A stretch of DNA of 64,000 nt from Mycolicibacterium moriokaense (GTDB lineage: Bacteria > Actinomycetota > Actinomycetes > Mycobacteriales > Mycobacteriaceae), in contig NZ_QJJU01000003.1 in assembly GCF_003201655.1 (NCBI RefSeq), positions 248,001 through 312,000 on the forward strand, written 5' to 3'. The notes beneath the pieces were generated by a model. It saw only the letters and a list, made by a program, of their open reading frames with translations. It was not told where the DNA came from and did no database searches. A program made the translations under genes and the position numbers. Below are positions 45,125 through 53,771 of the stretch, in pieces (the stretch's first letter is position 1; every line of letters starts with the position of its first letter).

Positions 45125-45538
45125 ATGAAGAGATTCGGTTTGTTCTGCGCCGCCATGTGTCTCGTCGCGGCGTTTGCGACGGCATGCGGGGGATCCAATA
45201 CCTCCACACAGGAAAAAGCGTCGGGAACGGCGGCCGCGACCGCGAGTCCCACAGCAACGGCCGGAAAGACGAGCGGATCCGCTGCGGCCGCCGCGGCGAC
45301 CATCACGATCGCGAGCATGAGTTTCGGGGACCCCATCACGGCGTCGCCCGGGGCCAAGATCGCCATCACGAACAAGGACTCAGTCGAGCATTCGGTGACG
45401 TCTGACACCGAGGGCAAGTTCAGCGTCGACGTCGAAGGCAACGCAGAGGGCACACTGACCGCGCCGACGGAGCCGGGCGAATACGCCTTCCACTGCAAAT
45501 ATCACCCGTCCATGCACGGAACACTGACCGTCACGTAG
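45125..45538 (+). CDS. Cupredoxin (plastocyanin-like) lipoprotein
   Basis: 137 residues. Lipobox LVAAFATAC near 13-20 anchors it to the outer face of the membrane, followed by a Ser/Thr/Ala-rich linker to about 55. The blue-copper domain has ligands His in SVEHSVTSD and the Cys-His-Met set of YAFHCKYHPSMHGTLTV at the end. Probably an extracytoplasmic electron carrier or copper buffer. GAGAAGGG precedes the ATG. Confidence 0.9.
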   Translation: MKRFGLFCAAMCLVAAFATACGGSNTSTQEKASGTAAATASPTATAGKTSGSAAAAAATITIASMSFGDPITASPGAKIAITNKDSVEHSVTSDTEGKFSVDVEGNAEGTLTAPTEPGEYAFHCKYHPSMHGTLTVT

Positions 45539-45559
45539 TCGCGGGGACGACACCGTTCG

Positions 45560-45585
45560 GTTTAGACACCACCGCATCAGGGCAT
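45560..45585 (+). promoter_or_regulatory. SigF-like promoter
   Basis: GTTT at 45560-45563 and GGGCAT at 45580-45585 are 16 bp apart, one mismatch from the mycobacterial SigF consensus GTTT-N(15-17)-GGGTAT. It lies 60 bp upstream of the GTG of the coiled-coil membrane protein, which would suit a stress-induced envelope gene. Confidence 0.45.
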
Positions 45586-45645
45586 CCGCGAATTAGCGGG
45601 TTCGTCAAAACTCTGACGCGGGCCCCACCGAACGAAGGAGCCAAC

Positions 45646-46086
45646 GTGGCTACCAGCACCATCATCTTGATCGTCCTCGCCGTCGTCCTTGTTGTCGGCG
45701 TCGTCGCCGCACTGGCGGTCCTGGCACGCAACAGACGGCGGCATGCGCAGGCAGAACACATCCGCGAAGAAGTTGGACGCGAGACACAGCGCGTCGAGAA
45801 GCGTGCTGCGTTCGCCGACGAGACACAGGCGAAGGCACGTGCAGCCCGAGCCGAGGCCGAGGCGAAGGCGGCGGAAGCGGCCAGGCTTGAGGGAACGGCC
45901 GCATCACATCGCGACGCTGTGAACACCTCCCGCGAGGACCTCGACGCACAGCGCGAACGTGCCGACGCTCTCGACCCCAAGCGCAGCGATTCGCACGGCC
46001 CCAAGGGCGATATCGATACTTCGGATGAGACGGGGCAGAGGCACGAGACCGAATCGCCGAGAACCCAGCAGCGACAACAGTTGTGA
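45646..46086 (+). CDS. Single-pass membrane protein with charged coiled coil
   Basis: 146 residues: one N-terminal TM (about 5-27), a basic stop-transfer RNRRRH, then a long Ala/Glu/Arg-rich coiled coil (about 33-110) and a hydrophilic tail rich in Asp, Ser and His. GTG start after GAAGGAGCC. No enzymatic domain. It may be stress-induced, given the SigF-like promoter upstream. Related to small mycobacterial membrane proteins of unknown role. Confidence 0.83.
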   Translation: MATSTIILIVLAVVLVVGVVAALAVLARNRRRHAQAEHIREEVGRETQRVEKRAAFADETQAKARAARAEAEAKAAEAARLEGTAASHRDAVNTSREDLDAQRERADALDPKRSDSHGPKGDIDTSDETGQRHETESPRTQQRQQL

Positions 46087-46121
46087 CACGTGCCGGCGCC
46101 CGGCCCTAGCCGAGCAGCAGC

Positions 46122-47405
46122 TCAGTTCGGTGGCGTCCAGGACACCGGCAGCCGCTTGATGCCGTGAATGAACGGCGACAGCAGCCGCGCCGGCTCCTCC
46201 GTGGCCTGGATGTCGGGGATCTGGCGGTGCAGTTCCTCGAACATGACGCTGATCTCGCGGCGGGCCAGGTTGGCGCCGAGGCAGAAGTGGGCGCCGCCAC
46301 CGCCGAATCCGGCATGCGGATTCGGGGTGCGGGCGACATCGAACGTCCACGGGTCAGGAAACTTGTCCTCGTCACGGTTGGCAGAGCAGTACCACAACGT
46401 CGCCTTGTCACCGGCAGCCATCTTCACGCCACTCAGTTCGCAATCCTCGGTCAGCGTGCGGCGCATGTAGATCACCGGCGACGCCCACCGCACGATCTCT
46501 TCGACCGCCGTAGGCGCCAGGGCCTCGTAGTCGGCCCACCACTTCGCGCGCTCATCGGGATATCGGGTCAGCGCGAGCACCCCGTGGCTGATCGCATTGC
46601 GGGTGGTCTCGTTGCCTGCCACGACCAGCAGGATGAAGAACGACGCGATCTCGGCCGACGTCAAGCGCTCGCCATCGACTTCGGCCTGGACCAGCGCCGT
46701 CGTCAGGTCCTCACCCGGGTTGACGCGGCGGTCTTCGGCGATTGCGGTGGCGTATGCCCCGATGTCCATCGCGACCTTGACGAACTCCTCGTAGTCCTGG
46801 GCGATGTCCTTGTCCCCGAAACCCAGGATGACGTTGGTCCAGTGAAAGATCTGCTCATGGTCGGCGTCTGGAACGCCCATCATGTCGCAGATCACTTGCA
46901 GCGGCAGCGGCCCCGCTAACTCCGCCACCGCCTCACCTTTGCCGTCGGGATGCTCGGCGATCATCTTCTCGACGAGGCGGCGCGCCCGGTCCCGCACGGC
47001 CGCCTCGGTGCGGGCCACGACTTTCGGCGTGAACGCCCTGCTGACGATGTTGCGAAGGCGCAGGTGCCTCGGGTCGTCCATGACGATCATCGACCCGAAG
47101 TACTCCGAGACGTCCGGGTTTCCGTCATTGATGACAATGCTCGGGCTCGAGCTGAAGATCTGCGGGTGGCGACTGGCGAACCAGACGTCGTCGAACCTGG
47201 TCACCGCCCAATGGCCGGGACCTGGCTGGGCCGCGGGCGTGTCGAGCGGCTCGTGAAACGAGATGGGGGCTTCGCGGCGCAATGTGGCGAACGCGCCGTC
47301 GCGCAGGTCATCGTCCTTGACCCAGAAACTCCACGAGCCGAGGTCGATATCGGCAAGCGGCACATCCGGGGGAGCTGATCCGTTCAACCGAGTCGTGATA
47401 CCCAC
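46122..47405 (-). CDS. cyp124: Cytochrome P450 CYP124
   Basis: 427 residues if the GTG 47405 (VGITTRLNGSAPPDV) is used, one short of M. tuberculosis CYP124 as I recall. A start further upstream (ATG 47456) would place the coding region over the KstR-type box, so I reject it. The protein follows CYP124 along its length: DVPLADIDLGS, GSMIVMDDPRHLRLRNIVSRAF, I-helix VVAGNETTRN, K-helix EEIVR and heme loop FGGGGAHFCLG with Cys at about 375. CYP124 omega-hydroxylates methyl-branched lipids and oxidises the sterol side chain, so it probably works with the neighbouring monooxygenase. Confidence 0.93.
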   Translation of the reverse strand: MGITTRLNGSAPPDVPLADIDLGSWSFWVKDDDLRDGAFATLRREAPISFHEPLDTPAAQPGPGHWAVTRFDDVWFASRHPQIFSSSPSIVINDGNPDVSEYFGSMIVMDDPRHLRLRNIVSRAFTPKVVARTEAAVRDRARRLVEKMIAEHPDGKGEAVAELAGPLPLQVICDMMGVPDADHEQIFHWTNVILGFGDKDIAQDYEEFVKVAMDIGAYATAIAEDRRVNPGEDLTTALVQAEVDGERLTSAEIASFFILLVVAGNETTRNAISHGVLALTRYPDERAKWWADYEALAPTAVEEIVRWASPVIYMRRTLTEDCELSGVKMAAGDKATLWYCSANRDEDKFPDPWTFDVARTPNPHAGFGGGGAHFCLGANLARREISVMFEELHRQIPDIQATEEPARLLSPFIHGIKRLPVSWTPPN

Positions 47406-47448
47406 GTCCCCGAGCGTAGGTTCCCGCCAAGCCCCCGTCCCGGATTTC

Positions 47449-47462
47449 TGAAACATGTTCCA
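47449..47462. promoter_or_regulatory. KstR-type operator between cyp124 and the BVMO gene
   Basis: TGAAACATGTTCCA fits TnnAACnnGTTnnA. It lies in the 87-bp divergent gap, 44 bp from the GTG of cyp124 and 31 bp from the GTG of the BVMO, so one site could control both directions. Confidence 0.65.
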
Positions 47463-47492
47463 ATTCCCGATCCGGCATGATAGCACCAAACG

Positions 47493-49415
47493 GTGCGCAA
47501 CCCACATGCAGGGCAACCGTTTACGACCTCCGACGCTCAGATCGCGGAGGCGTTGCTGGATGTCAGCATCCCAACGTTGATGTTGTCGCTGGTCCACACG
47601 TCAGGCGATCCGAACCTGATCCGCGGAGATCTCAAGCCCGCAGGGCTGTTCCTCAACGAGGTCCAGGGCTACATGTCCGAGGAAGACAAGGCCACGGTGC
47701 GCAAGATCGCGCTTGAGGTGATCGCGGACTACCGCGACCGCGGCTGTCCGGAACCTGAGCCGATCGGCCCGGAGCTGTTGCAGGAGATGATGCAGTGGCT
47801 GGTCTGCGAGCAGGTTCCGGCTGAGTACGTGCCGATGCTGCTCGAGGAGATGGAGCTCGACGGCAACGACGACCGAGCCGCCAGGACCATCAGGCGCACC
47901 CCTGCCGACTTTCCGGTGGTGGTGATCGGCTGCGGGGAATCCGGCCTACTGGCGGGCATCCGATTGAAAGAGGCGGGAATTCCCTTCACGATCATCGAGA
48001 AGAACGCAGGCGTCGGCGGGACATGGTGGCAGAACACCTATCCGGGTGCCCGCGTCGATGTCGGCAACCATTTCTACTGCTACAGCTTCGAGCCGACCGA
48101 CCAATGGACGCACTACTTCGCCGAGCAGCCCGAGCTGCAGGCGTACTTCCAAGCCGTGATGGACCGCCACGACATCGGCAAGCAGGTGATGTGGGAGACC
48201 GAGGTCACCGATGCGTCATGGGATGACGCCTCCGCCACGTGGACCGTGCGCGCCCGCGACCGAAACGGCGCAACGACCGAGCTGTCCGCGCGGGCGGTCA
48301 TCAGCGCTGTCGGACAGCTCGACCGCCCGCACCTTCCGGCCATCGACGGGCAACTGGATTTCGCCGGGCCTGCATTCCACTCATCGGAGTGGGATCACGC
48401 CGTCGACATACGCGGTAAGCGGGTCGCCATGATCGGCGCTGGCGCAAGCGGATTCCAGATCGCGCCAACCATCGCGGACGACGTCGACCGTCTTACCGTG
48501 TTCCAGCGGACCGCTCAGTGGATGTTCCCGAACCCTAACTACCACGCCGAGGTGGGCCCGGGCGTGCAGTGGGCACTGCGCCATCTGCCGTTCTACGGCA
48601 GGTGGTACCGATTCCTGCTGTTCTGGCCGGGATGCGACAAGGGTCTGGACGCGGCCCGCGTCGACGCGGATTACCCCGACCAGCAGACCGCGGTCAGCGA
48701 GATCAATGAGATCACCAGGATCATGTTCACAGAATGGATCAGCAGCCAGGTCGGCGACGATCCCGACCTGTTGGCCAAGGTGGTGCCCGACTACCCGGCT
48801 ACGGGCAAGCGCACGCTGCAGGACAATGGCAGCTGGCTGAAAACGCTGACCCGCGACAATGTCGAGTTGATCCGGACCGGGATTGGCCGCATCGAAGCCG
48901 ACGCCGTCGTCACCGAGGACGGCGAACGTTATCCGGCGGACGTCATCGTGTACGCCACCGGATTTCAGGCGACCAAGTTGTTGTGGCCGATGACGATTCG
49001 CGGCCGAAACTCCGAAGTGCTCAGCGAACGCTGGGGCGAGCGCCCGACGGCCTACCTCGGCATCACCATTCCCGGGTACCCCAACTTCTTCTGCATGTAC
49101 GGGCCCGGCACCAATCTCGCGAGCGGCGGCAGCCTGATTTTTCACTCCGAATGCCAAATGCGCTACATCACTGAGTGTTTGGAGCTCCTGATCGCTGGCG
49201 ACCACAAGTCGATGGAGCCCACCCAGGACGCGACCGCGGATTGGCGCGACCGCAGCCAGGCCGAGATGCGCAAGATGGTGTGGTCACAACCCTCGATCAA
49301 GCACTCGTTCTACAAGAACAAGTTCGGCGAGGTGTACGGCCTGAGCCCGTGGCGGTTGGTCGACTATTGGACCTGGACCCGACAGCCCGACCCGGGCGAC
49401 TTCGAGTTCCGTTAA
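47493..49415 (+). CDS. Flavin-dependent Baeyer-Villiger monooxygenase
   Basis: 640 residues. Two Rossmann motifs, GCGESG (146-151) and GAGASG (315-320), bind FAD and NADPH. The BVMO fingerprint FxGxxxHxxxWD is complete at F290-D301. An N-terminal extension of about 135 residues precedes the FAD domain and is typical of one mycobacterial BVMO group. Substrate unknown; position opposite cyp124 behind a shared KstR-type box suggests a ketone from sterol or branched-lipid breakdown. The stop overlaps the NTF2-like gene A tail to tail. Confidence 0.92.
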   Translation: MRNPHAGQPFTTSDAQIAEALLDVSIPTLMLSLVHTSGDPNLIRGDLKPAGLFLNEVQGYMSEEDKATVRKIALEVIADYRDRGCPEPEPIGPELLQEMMQWLVCEQVPAEYVPMLLEEMELDGNDDRAARTIRRTPADFPVVVIGCGESGLLAGIRLKEAGIPFTIIEKNAGVGGTWWQNTYPGARVDVGNHFYCYSFEPTDQWTHYFAEQPELQAYFQAVMDRHDIGKQVMWETEVTDASWDDASATWTVRARDRNGATTELSARAVISAVGQLDRPHLPAIDGQLDFAGPAFHSSEWDHAVDIRGKRVAMIGAGASGFQIAPTIADDVDRLTVFQRTAQWMFPNPNYHAEVGPGVQWALRHLPFYGRWYRFLLFWPGCDKGLDAARVDADYPDQQTAVSEINEITRIMFTEWISSQVGDDPDLLAKVVPDYPATGKRTLQDNGSWLKTLTRDNVELIRTGIGRIEADAVVTEDGERYPADVIVYATGFQATKLLWPMTIRGRNSEVLSERWGERPTAYLGITIPGYPNFFCMYGPGTNLASGGSLIFHSECQMRYITECLELLIAGDHKSMEPTQDATADWRDRSQAEMRKMVWSQPSIKHSFYKNKFGEVYGLSPWRLVDYWTWTRQPDPGDFEFR

Positions 49416-49927
49416 GCCAGTTCCCAATTCATGTTCTTAGCGAACGTCTTGGCGTCGTCGGAGATGGTGCCTAGTTCGTGGCAACGCTGAATGTATGCCT
49501 GAATCATCATTAGAAAATTCATCGGGTTGTACGCGTCCTCTTCGTAGCTCCACCTGCCGTCACCGGCGTAGTGCAGAACCGTGATGACCTCCGCCCCGTG
49601 GACACTGCCGTCGCCGGGATCCTTCATGGTGTTCACGTTCTTGAAGATGACCCAGCCCTTCTCGACGTCGATCGAGTACCACGGCACCGGATAGACGGGC
49701 ATCTCGCTGCCGGGAAAGATGTTCATCTGCGAAACTATCCAGTCGCGGATCGCGTCGCGGCCGGTCATATCGCCCAACGCGTGCTCGTGGTAGGTCGCAT
49801 CCTCGGTGAATACGTTTGCGTAGCCAGCCCAGTCCCACGTCTTGCCGACCTCGACCACCTTCTCCTGATAGCGAGCCCACGCCTCTTCGAGTTCCTCGCG
49901 TGACCATCTATGGGTGGAAGACACCAT
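49412..49927 (-). CDS. NTF2-like (SnoaL-type) protein, copy A
   Basis: 171-residue alpha+beta-barrel protein. WDWAGYANVFTEDATYHEHALGDMTGRDAIRDWI and PWYSIDVEKGWVIFKN are typical of polyketide-cyclase/steroid-isomerase-like domains. It is a tandem copy of the next gene, about two thirds identical by eye and identical at the end (DDAK.FAKNMNWELA). It lies 34 bp downstream of copy B and probably shares its promoter. Catalytic activity cannot be confirmed. Confidence 0.9.
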   Translation of the reverse strand: MVSSTHRWSREELEEAWARYQEKVVEVGKTWDWAGYANVFTEDATYHEHALGDMTGRDAIRDWIVSQMNIFPGSEMPVYPVPWYSIDVEKGWVIFKNVNTMKDPGDGSVHGAEVITVLHYAGDGRWSYEEDAYNPMNFLMMIQAYIQRCHELGTISDDAKTFAKNMNWELA

Positions 49928-49961
49928 CGAAACTGCTCCTTCTGCTAAACTTCGTATTCCG

Positions 49962-50465
49962 TTAAGCCAGTTCCCAATTCATGTTCTTGGCGAACGCCTT
50001 CGCGTCATCGGAGACGGTGCCGAGCTTGTGGCTACGCTGGATGTACTCCTGGACCATCGGCATGAAGTTCATCGGGTTGTAGGCGTCTTCTTCGTTACTC
50101 CACTGACCGCCGCCCCCGTATCGCAGGATCGTGATGCACGGGGCCTCATGGATGCTGCCGTCGCCGGGGTCCTTCATACGGTTCATGATCTCGCTGAACA
50201 CCCAGCCCTTCTCGACGTCGATCGAGTACCACGTCACCGGGTAGAACGGCATCTCGCTTCCGGGGAAGGTGTTCATGGTCGAGGCGATCCACTCGCTGAT
50301 CTGCTTGCGGCCCGCCATCTTGCCGTAGAGGTGCTCGGTGTAGGTCGCGTCCTCCGTGAACAGCTCGCCATAACGCGCCCAGTCCCACGACTTCCCGATC
50401 TCGACCACCAGCTGCTGGTGACGGGCAAACGTCTCCTCGATCTCCTCGCGTGAGTACTGACCCAT
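49962..50465 (-). CDS. NTF2-like (SnoaL-type) protein, copy B
   Basis: 167 residues, same fold and order of motifs as copy A (WDWARYGELFTEDATYTEHLYGKM, WYSIDVEKGWVFSE, EDAYNPMNFMPMVQEYIQRSHKLGTVSDDAK). First gene of the pair and preceded by a KstR-type operator 31 bp upstream. The duplication includes the last codons of a BVMO-type gene (see findings). May help process or bind a steroid or lipid intermediate. Confidence 0.9.
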   Translation of the reverse strand: MGQYSREEIEETFARHQQLVVEIGKSWDWARYGELFTEDATYTEHLYGKMAGRKQISEWIASTMNTFPGSEMPFYPVTWYSIDVEKGWVFSEIMNRMKDPGDGSIHEAPCITILRYGGGGQWSNEEDAYNPMNFMPMVQEYIQRSHKLGTVSDDAKAFAKNMNWELA

Positions 50466-50495
50466 CGAAGACTCCTTCGGCTCGCTGGTGAAAAC

Positions 50496-50509
50496 TAGAA
50501 CCTGTTCTA
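50496..50509. promoter_or_regulatory. KstR-type operator upstream of the NTF2-like pair
   Basis: TAGAACCTGTTCTA is a perfect fit to TnnAACnnGTTnnA with arms TAGAAC and GTTCTA. It lies 31 bp upstream of copy B and 116 bp upstream of the divergent esterase gene. Confidence 0.72.
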
Positions 50510-50624
50510 CCAGTCCGAGCGGCGCGGCGGAGCCGATTCAGGACACGACTGCCGTTGTCCCGCAGCGCGATCAAACGTAGAGGTTTGAGCGCTGGTCACG
50601 TGCGGCCACGTTACTGTCGGTGCC

Positions 50625-51584
50625 ATGGCACTTGGTATCGACGCGCAGGTGTTGGCGGCAATGGCGCCCCTGCTCGAGGCGCTCGGAGAAACCGAGAAGC
50701 CGGCAATCGGCGACGTCACGAGCCGGAGGGTCAACGGCCACCGGATGTTCGACTATGTCGCAAGCACATGGGAACCCGTCGCCGGCGTCCAGCGCGACAG
50801 CCACACGCTGACTACCGCGGACGGCGCCACATTGGACCTCGGCTGGTATCACACACCGGCTGGACAACCTGGCGGTGCAGTGCTCTATCTGCACGGCGGG
50901 GGAATGATCTTCGGCCTTGAGCACCTCGGCCGCGTCTACGACCTGGCGGTGCGCGACTACGTCGCGACGTCCGATGTTCCCATGCTGGTGGTGGACTACC
51001 GGATCGCCCCTGAGCATCCACACCCCACGCCGGTCGAGGACTGTTATGCGGCACTTCGATGGCTTGCCGACAACGCCGCAAAGCTGGGCGTTGACCCCGG
51101 CCGCATCGGTGTGATGGGCGACAGCGCAGGGGGCGGTCTAGCGGCGGGTGTCAGCCTGCTGGCCCGCGATCGCGGCGGTCCGTCCATCGCCCAGCAGCTG
51201 TTGATCTACCCGATGCTCGACGACCGCACCCGCACGCCGGACCCGCAGCTGCTGCCGTTCTTGACGTGGACCTACGACGACAATGTCACCGGCTGGGCGG
51301 CACTGCTCGGCGACGCCGCGGGAACCGACGCGGCGTCGCCATACGCCGCGCCTGCCCGCGCCACCGATCTGACCGGTCTACCCGACACTTACATCGACAT
51401 CGGCGACCTCGACATCTTCCGCGACGAAGACGTCAGCTATGCGCGACGCCTGTCCGATGCGGGGGTTCCGACCGAGCTCCATCTGCATCCTGGGTGCCCA
51501 CACGCGTTCGAGGCGCTGGCGCGCGGAGCGGACGTTTCACAGCGAGCAATCGGCGATCGTGTACGTCGCCTGCGCACCCTCTAA
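50625..51584 (+). CDS. Hormone-sensitive-lipase-family (family IV) esterase
   Basis: 319 residues. Oxyanion motif YLHGGGM near 89-95, nucleophile elbow GDSAGGG near 165-171, Asp in YIDIGDLDIFRDE and His in GCPHAFEALA complete the triad. No signal peptide, so it probably acts inside the cell on short-chain esters or lipids. ATG start. Divergent from the NTF2-like pair and may share the KstR-type box, though that box is closer to the other side. Confidence 0.9.
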   Translation: MALGIDAQVLAAMAPLLEALGETEKPAIGDVTSRRVNGHRMFDYVASTWEPVAGVQRDSHTLTTADGATLDLGWYHTPAGQPGGAVLYLHGGGMIFGLEHLGRVYDLAVRDYVATSDVPMLVVDYRIAPEHPHPTPVEDCYAALRWLADNAAKLGVDPGRIGVMGDSAGGGLAAGVSLLARDRGGPSIAQQLLIYPMLDDRTRTPDPQLLPFLTWTYDDNVTGWAALLGDAAGTDAASPYAAPARATDLTGLPDTYIDIGDLDIFRDEDVSYARRLSDAGVPTELHLHPGCPHAFEALARGADVSQRAIGDRVRRLRTL

Positions 51585-51757
51585 TCACCGCAAAACGCCG
51601 ACGCGCCAACGGTATCCGTTTGGTAACGTCACCGCCTTCACGGGGGATATCCGGGTGGGAGCAGACGTTTGCGTTTGCTCCGGTTATCGGAATGAATAGC
51701 GACGGCCCAACGTCGGAATCAGGACGGTCGGGGCCGCAAGGTAGGAGTTACTTAACG

Positions 51758-52204
51758 ATGAGGCTGTCGAAGGTTGTTTCCGCAGCCATCATCGTCGGCG
51801 CACTTGGTTTCGGGCCCATCGGACCCGGCGGAGCCGTTGCGTCGGCCGACCCGGCTGTACCGGCGCCGCTGAAGCCGCACGACGATTTTTGCCCACCTTG
51901 GTGTGGCAACGGCAACGGGAACGGCAATGGCAATGGCCATGGGAATGGGCCGGACTGGAAGCATTGGGATGGGGACAAGGGCCCGTGGTGGGCCGGCAAT
52001 CGTCACGAGTGGTGGAACGACAACAATGGCCCGCCGCCGTGGGGCTGGGGTCCGCCGCCCACATATCAGTGGGATGGCGGCCCGCCGCGCCCGTTCAACT
52101 ACTGGGGGTACGACGTGAACCCCGTGTGGGATGACGGTTTCCGCCAGTGGGGAATCTGGTTGTTCGGACTGTGGATCCCGGTCTTCGGCATCGGCGTCCA
52201 GTAA
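51758..52204 (+). CDS. Secreted Gly/Asn- and Trp/Pro-rich protein
   Basis: 148 residues from the ATG after GTAGGAG. A signal peptide ends near VASADPA. The mature protein has two close cysteines (DFCPPWCG), a low-complexity run of alternating Gly-Asn dipeptides (about 50-64), then a Trp-, Pro- and Asp-rich part, and a hydrophobic end (GIWLFGLWIPVFGIGVQ) that might re-insert in the membrane. No known domain. The Gly-Asn run is encoded by a 6-bp repeat that could vary in length by slippage. Confidence 0.82.
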   Translation: MRLSKVVSAAIIVGALGFGPIGPGGAVASADPAVPAPLKPHDDFCPPWCGNGNGNGNGNGHGNGPDWKHWDGDKGPWWAGNRHEWWNDNNGPPPWGWGPPPTYQWDGGPPRPFNYWGYDVNPVWDDGFRQWGIWLFGLWIPVFGIGVQ

Positions 52205-52213
52205 CCGACCCGT

Positions 52214-52678
52214 TCACGCACCCTCGGGCGCCTCGACTACGGCCTTGATGCGCTCGAGGGTCGTGCGCATGTCACGGACGTTGCGCCGCTGGCGCAGCTG
52301 GCCACCACACACCGAGAACAGCTTGCTGAACAAGCTGTCAGGCATCCGAAACGACTCGGTGACCTCGGTACCACCGTCAACCGGGGTGAGTCGGTAGTGC
52401 CACGTGTTGGCCGCCGTGTTGCCGACCAGCACGTCGAATCCGAATTCACGCCCGGGCTCGCAAGCGGTGACGCGGCAGGTGGTCCAGTACACCGGGCCAA
52501 TCTCGTTGCGCTTCACGTGGCCGCGGAAACGCGCGCCGAGCGCCGGGGCGGTGGCACCGTCGAGCCATTCGGATTCGAACACCTCCGGCGAGAACCGGCC
52601 GGTGTTGCGGACGTCGGCGATGAGATTCCAGATCTCGTCGGCAGGCGCCGACATCGTGACTGTCGCTGAACCCTGCAT
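52214..52678 (-). CDS. SRPBCC (START-like) family protein, Rv1883c-like
   Basis: 154-residue helix-grip protein: SATVTMSAPADEIWNLIADVRNTGRFSPEVFESEW at the N-terminus and WHYRLTPVDGGTEVTESFRMP near 92-112. Such proteins hold hydrophobic ligands (polyketides, lipids). ATG start. The gene converges on the Gly/Asn-rich gene with an 9-bp gap. Its place between other genes that neighbour fbpB in M. tuberculosis fits Rv1883c. Confidence 0.87.
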   Translation of the reverse strand: MQGSATVTMSAPADEIWNLIADVRNTGRFSPEVFESEWLDGATAPALGARFRGHVKRNEIGPVYWTTCRVTACEPGREFGFDVLVGNTAANTWHYRLTPVDGGTEVTESFRMPDSLFSKLFSVCGGQLRQRRNVRDMRTTLERIKAVVEAPEGA

Positions 52679-52782
52679 AGCTACCCTCTTCCTGCGGTCG
52701 GGCGTGAAGCTTCAAAGAGGTTAGCGCTCTACGTCCTCGGTCTCGTTTTCCGTAGCATCGGCGAAGGGGCCTGGAGGTGGAC

Positions 52783-53664
52783 GTGAAGATTCGGTTCGGC
52801 ATTGGGCTTGGCGCGGATACCGGTCCCGAACAACTCGCGAGCATCGTCGACCATCTGGAGGCGACGGGTGTCGATTCGCTGTGGTTCTCGGAGTTGGTGT
52901 ACTCGAAGGCGGTCGATCCGTTCGTGGGGATGGCCTACGCACTGGCCAGGACCACAAATCTGAAGGTCGGCACATCTGTCGCAGTACTTCCCGGTCGTCA
53001 TCCTGTACTGGTGGCAAAACAGCTGGCATCGCTGGCCGGCCTTGCGCCCAAGCGAGTCCTCCCGGTGTTCGGCCTGCGGTCGGCGATTCCCGCGGAACGC
53101 GAGATCTTCGTGGTGCCGGACGGGCAACGCGCCGCCGTGTTCGACGAATCACTGCGATTGCTGAGATCGGTTCTGGAGCAACAAGATGTCGCGTTCGCAG
53201 GCGACTATTTCGCCGTCAGCTCCGCCGATCTCGAACCGCGACCGCTCAAACCGCTCGACATCTGGCTTGGCGGATCCGCACCGGCGGCCTTTCGCCGCAT
53301 CGGCCAGCTCGGCGACGGGTGGCTCGGTAGCTTCCTCACCGCCGAGGAAGCCCGCGAGGGCCGCCAGCGGATCCAGCGGGCGGCCGCCGAAGCGGGCCGC
53401 GAAATCGAACCGGACCACTTCGGGATCAACCTCGCGGTGTGTGACGGCGAACTGTCTGACGGGTTGGTTGCCGCGGTCAAGCACCGCAGGCCCGACGTCA
53501 ATCCCGCGGACCTCATCGCGGGCGACTGGCCGCACCTGCACCGTCAGCTCGACGCCTATCTGGCGGCCGGGCTGACCAAGTTCGTGATCCGGCCCGCCCA
53601 GCAGACCAAGCTTGACGAATTCATCGATCGGTTTGTGGCGGAACTGGTGCCGCGGCAGAACTGA
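52783..53664 (+). CDS. F420-dependent LLM-class oxidoreductase
   Basis: 293 residues from the GTG with GGAGG five bases upstream; a GTG two codons earlier is inside that ribosome site. TIM-barrel luciferase-like fold: RFGIGLGADTGPEQLASIV, VGTSVAVLPGRHPVLVAKQLASL near 66-90, PLDIWLGGSAPAAFRRIGQLGDGWLGSF near 155-185. The TIGR03854-type group is specific for F420 in mycobacteria. Substrate unknown. Confidence 0.88.
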   Translation: MKIRFGIGLGADTGPEQLASIVDHLEATGVDSLWFSELVYSKAVDPFVGMAYALARTTNLKVGTSVAVLPGRHPVLVAKQLASLAGLAPKRVLPVFGLRSAIPAEREIFVVPDGQRAAVFDESLRLLRSVLEQQDVAFAGDYFAVSSADLEPRPLKPLDIWLGGSAPAAFRRIGQLGDGWLGSFLTAEEAREGRQRIQRAAAEAGREIEPDHFGINLAVCDGELSDGLVAAVKHRRPDVNPADLIAGDWPHLHRQLDAYLAAGLTKFVIRPAQQTKLDEFIDRFVAELVPRQN

Positions 53665-53771
53665 CATCGTCGCCCCATTTCGGGACGTGAACCGTGGCGG
53701 TCGTGCCACCGTGTTTAGAAGTGTGTGGCCACGGCCACTCACCGATGCAACTTGAACGGGAGGAGTTGGGG

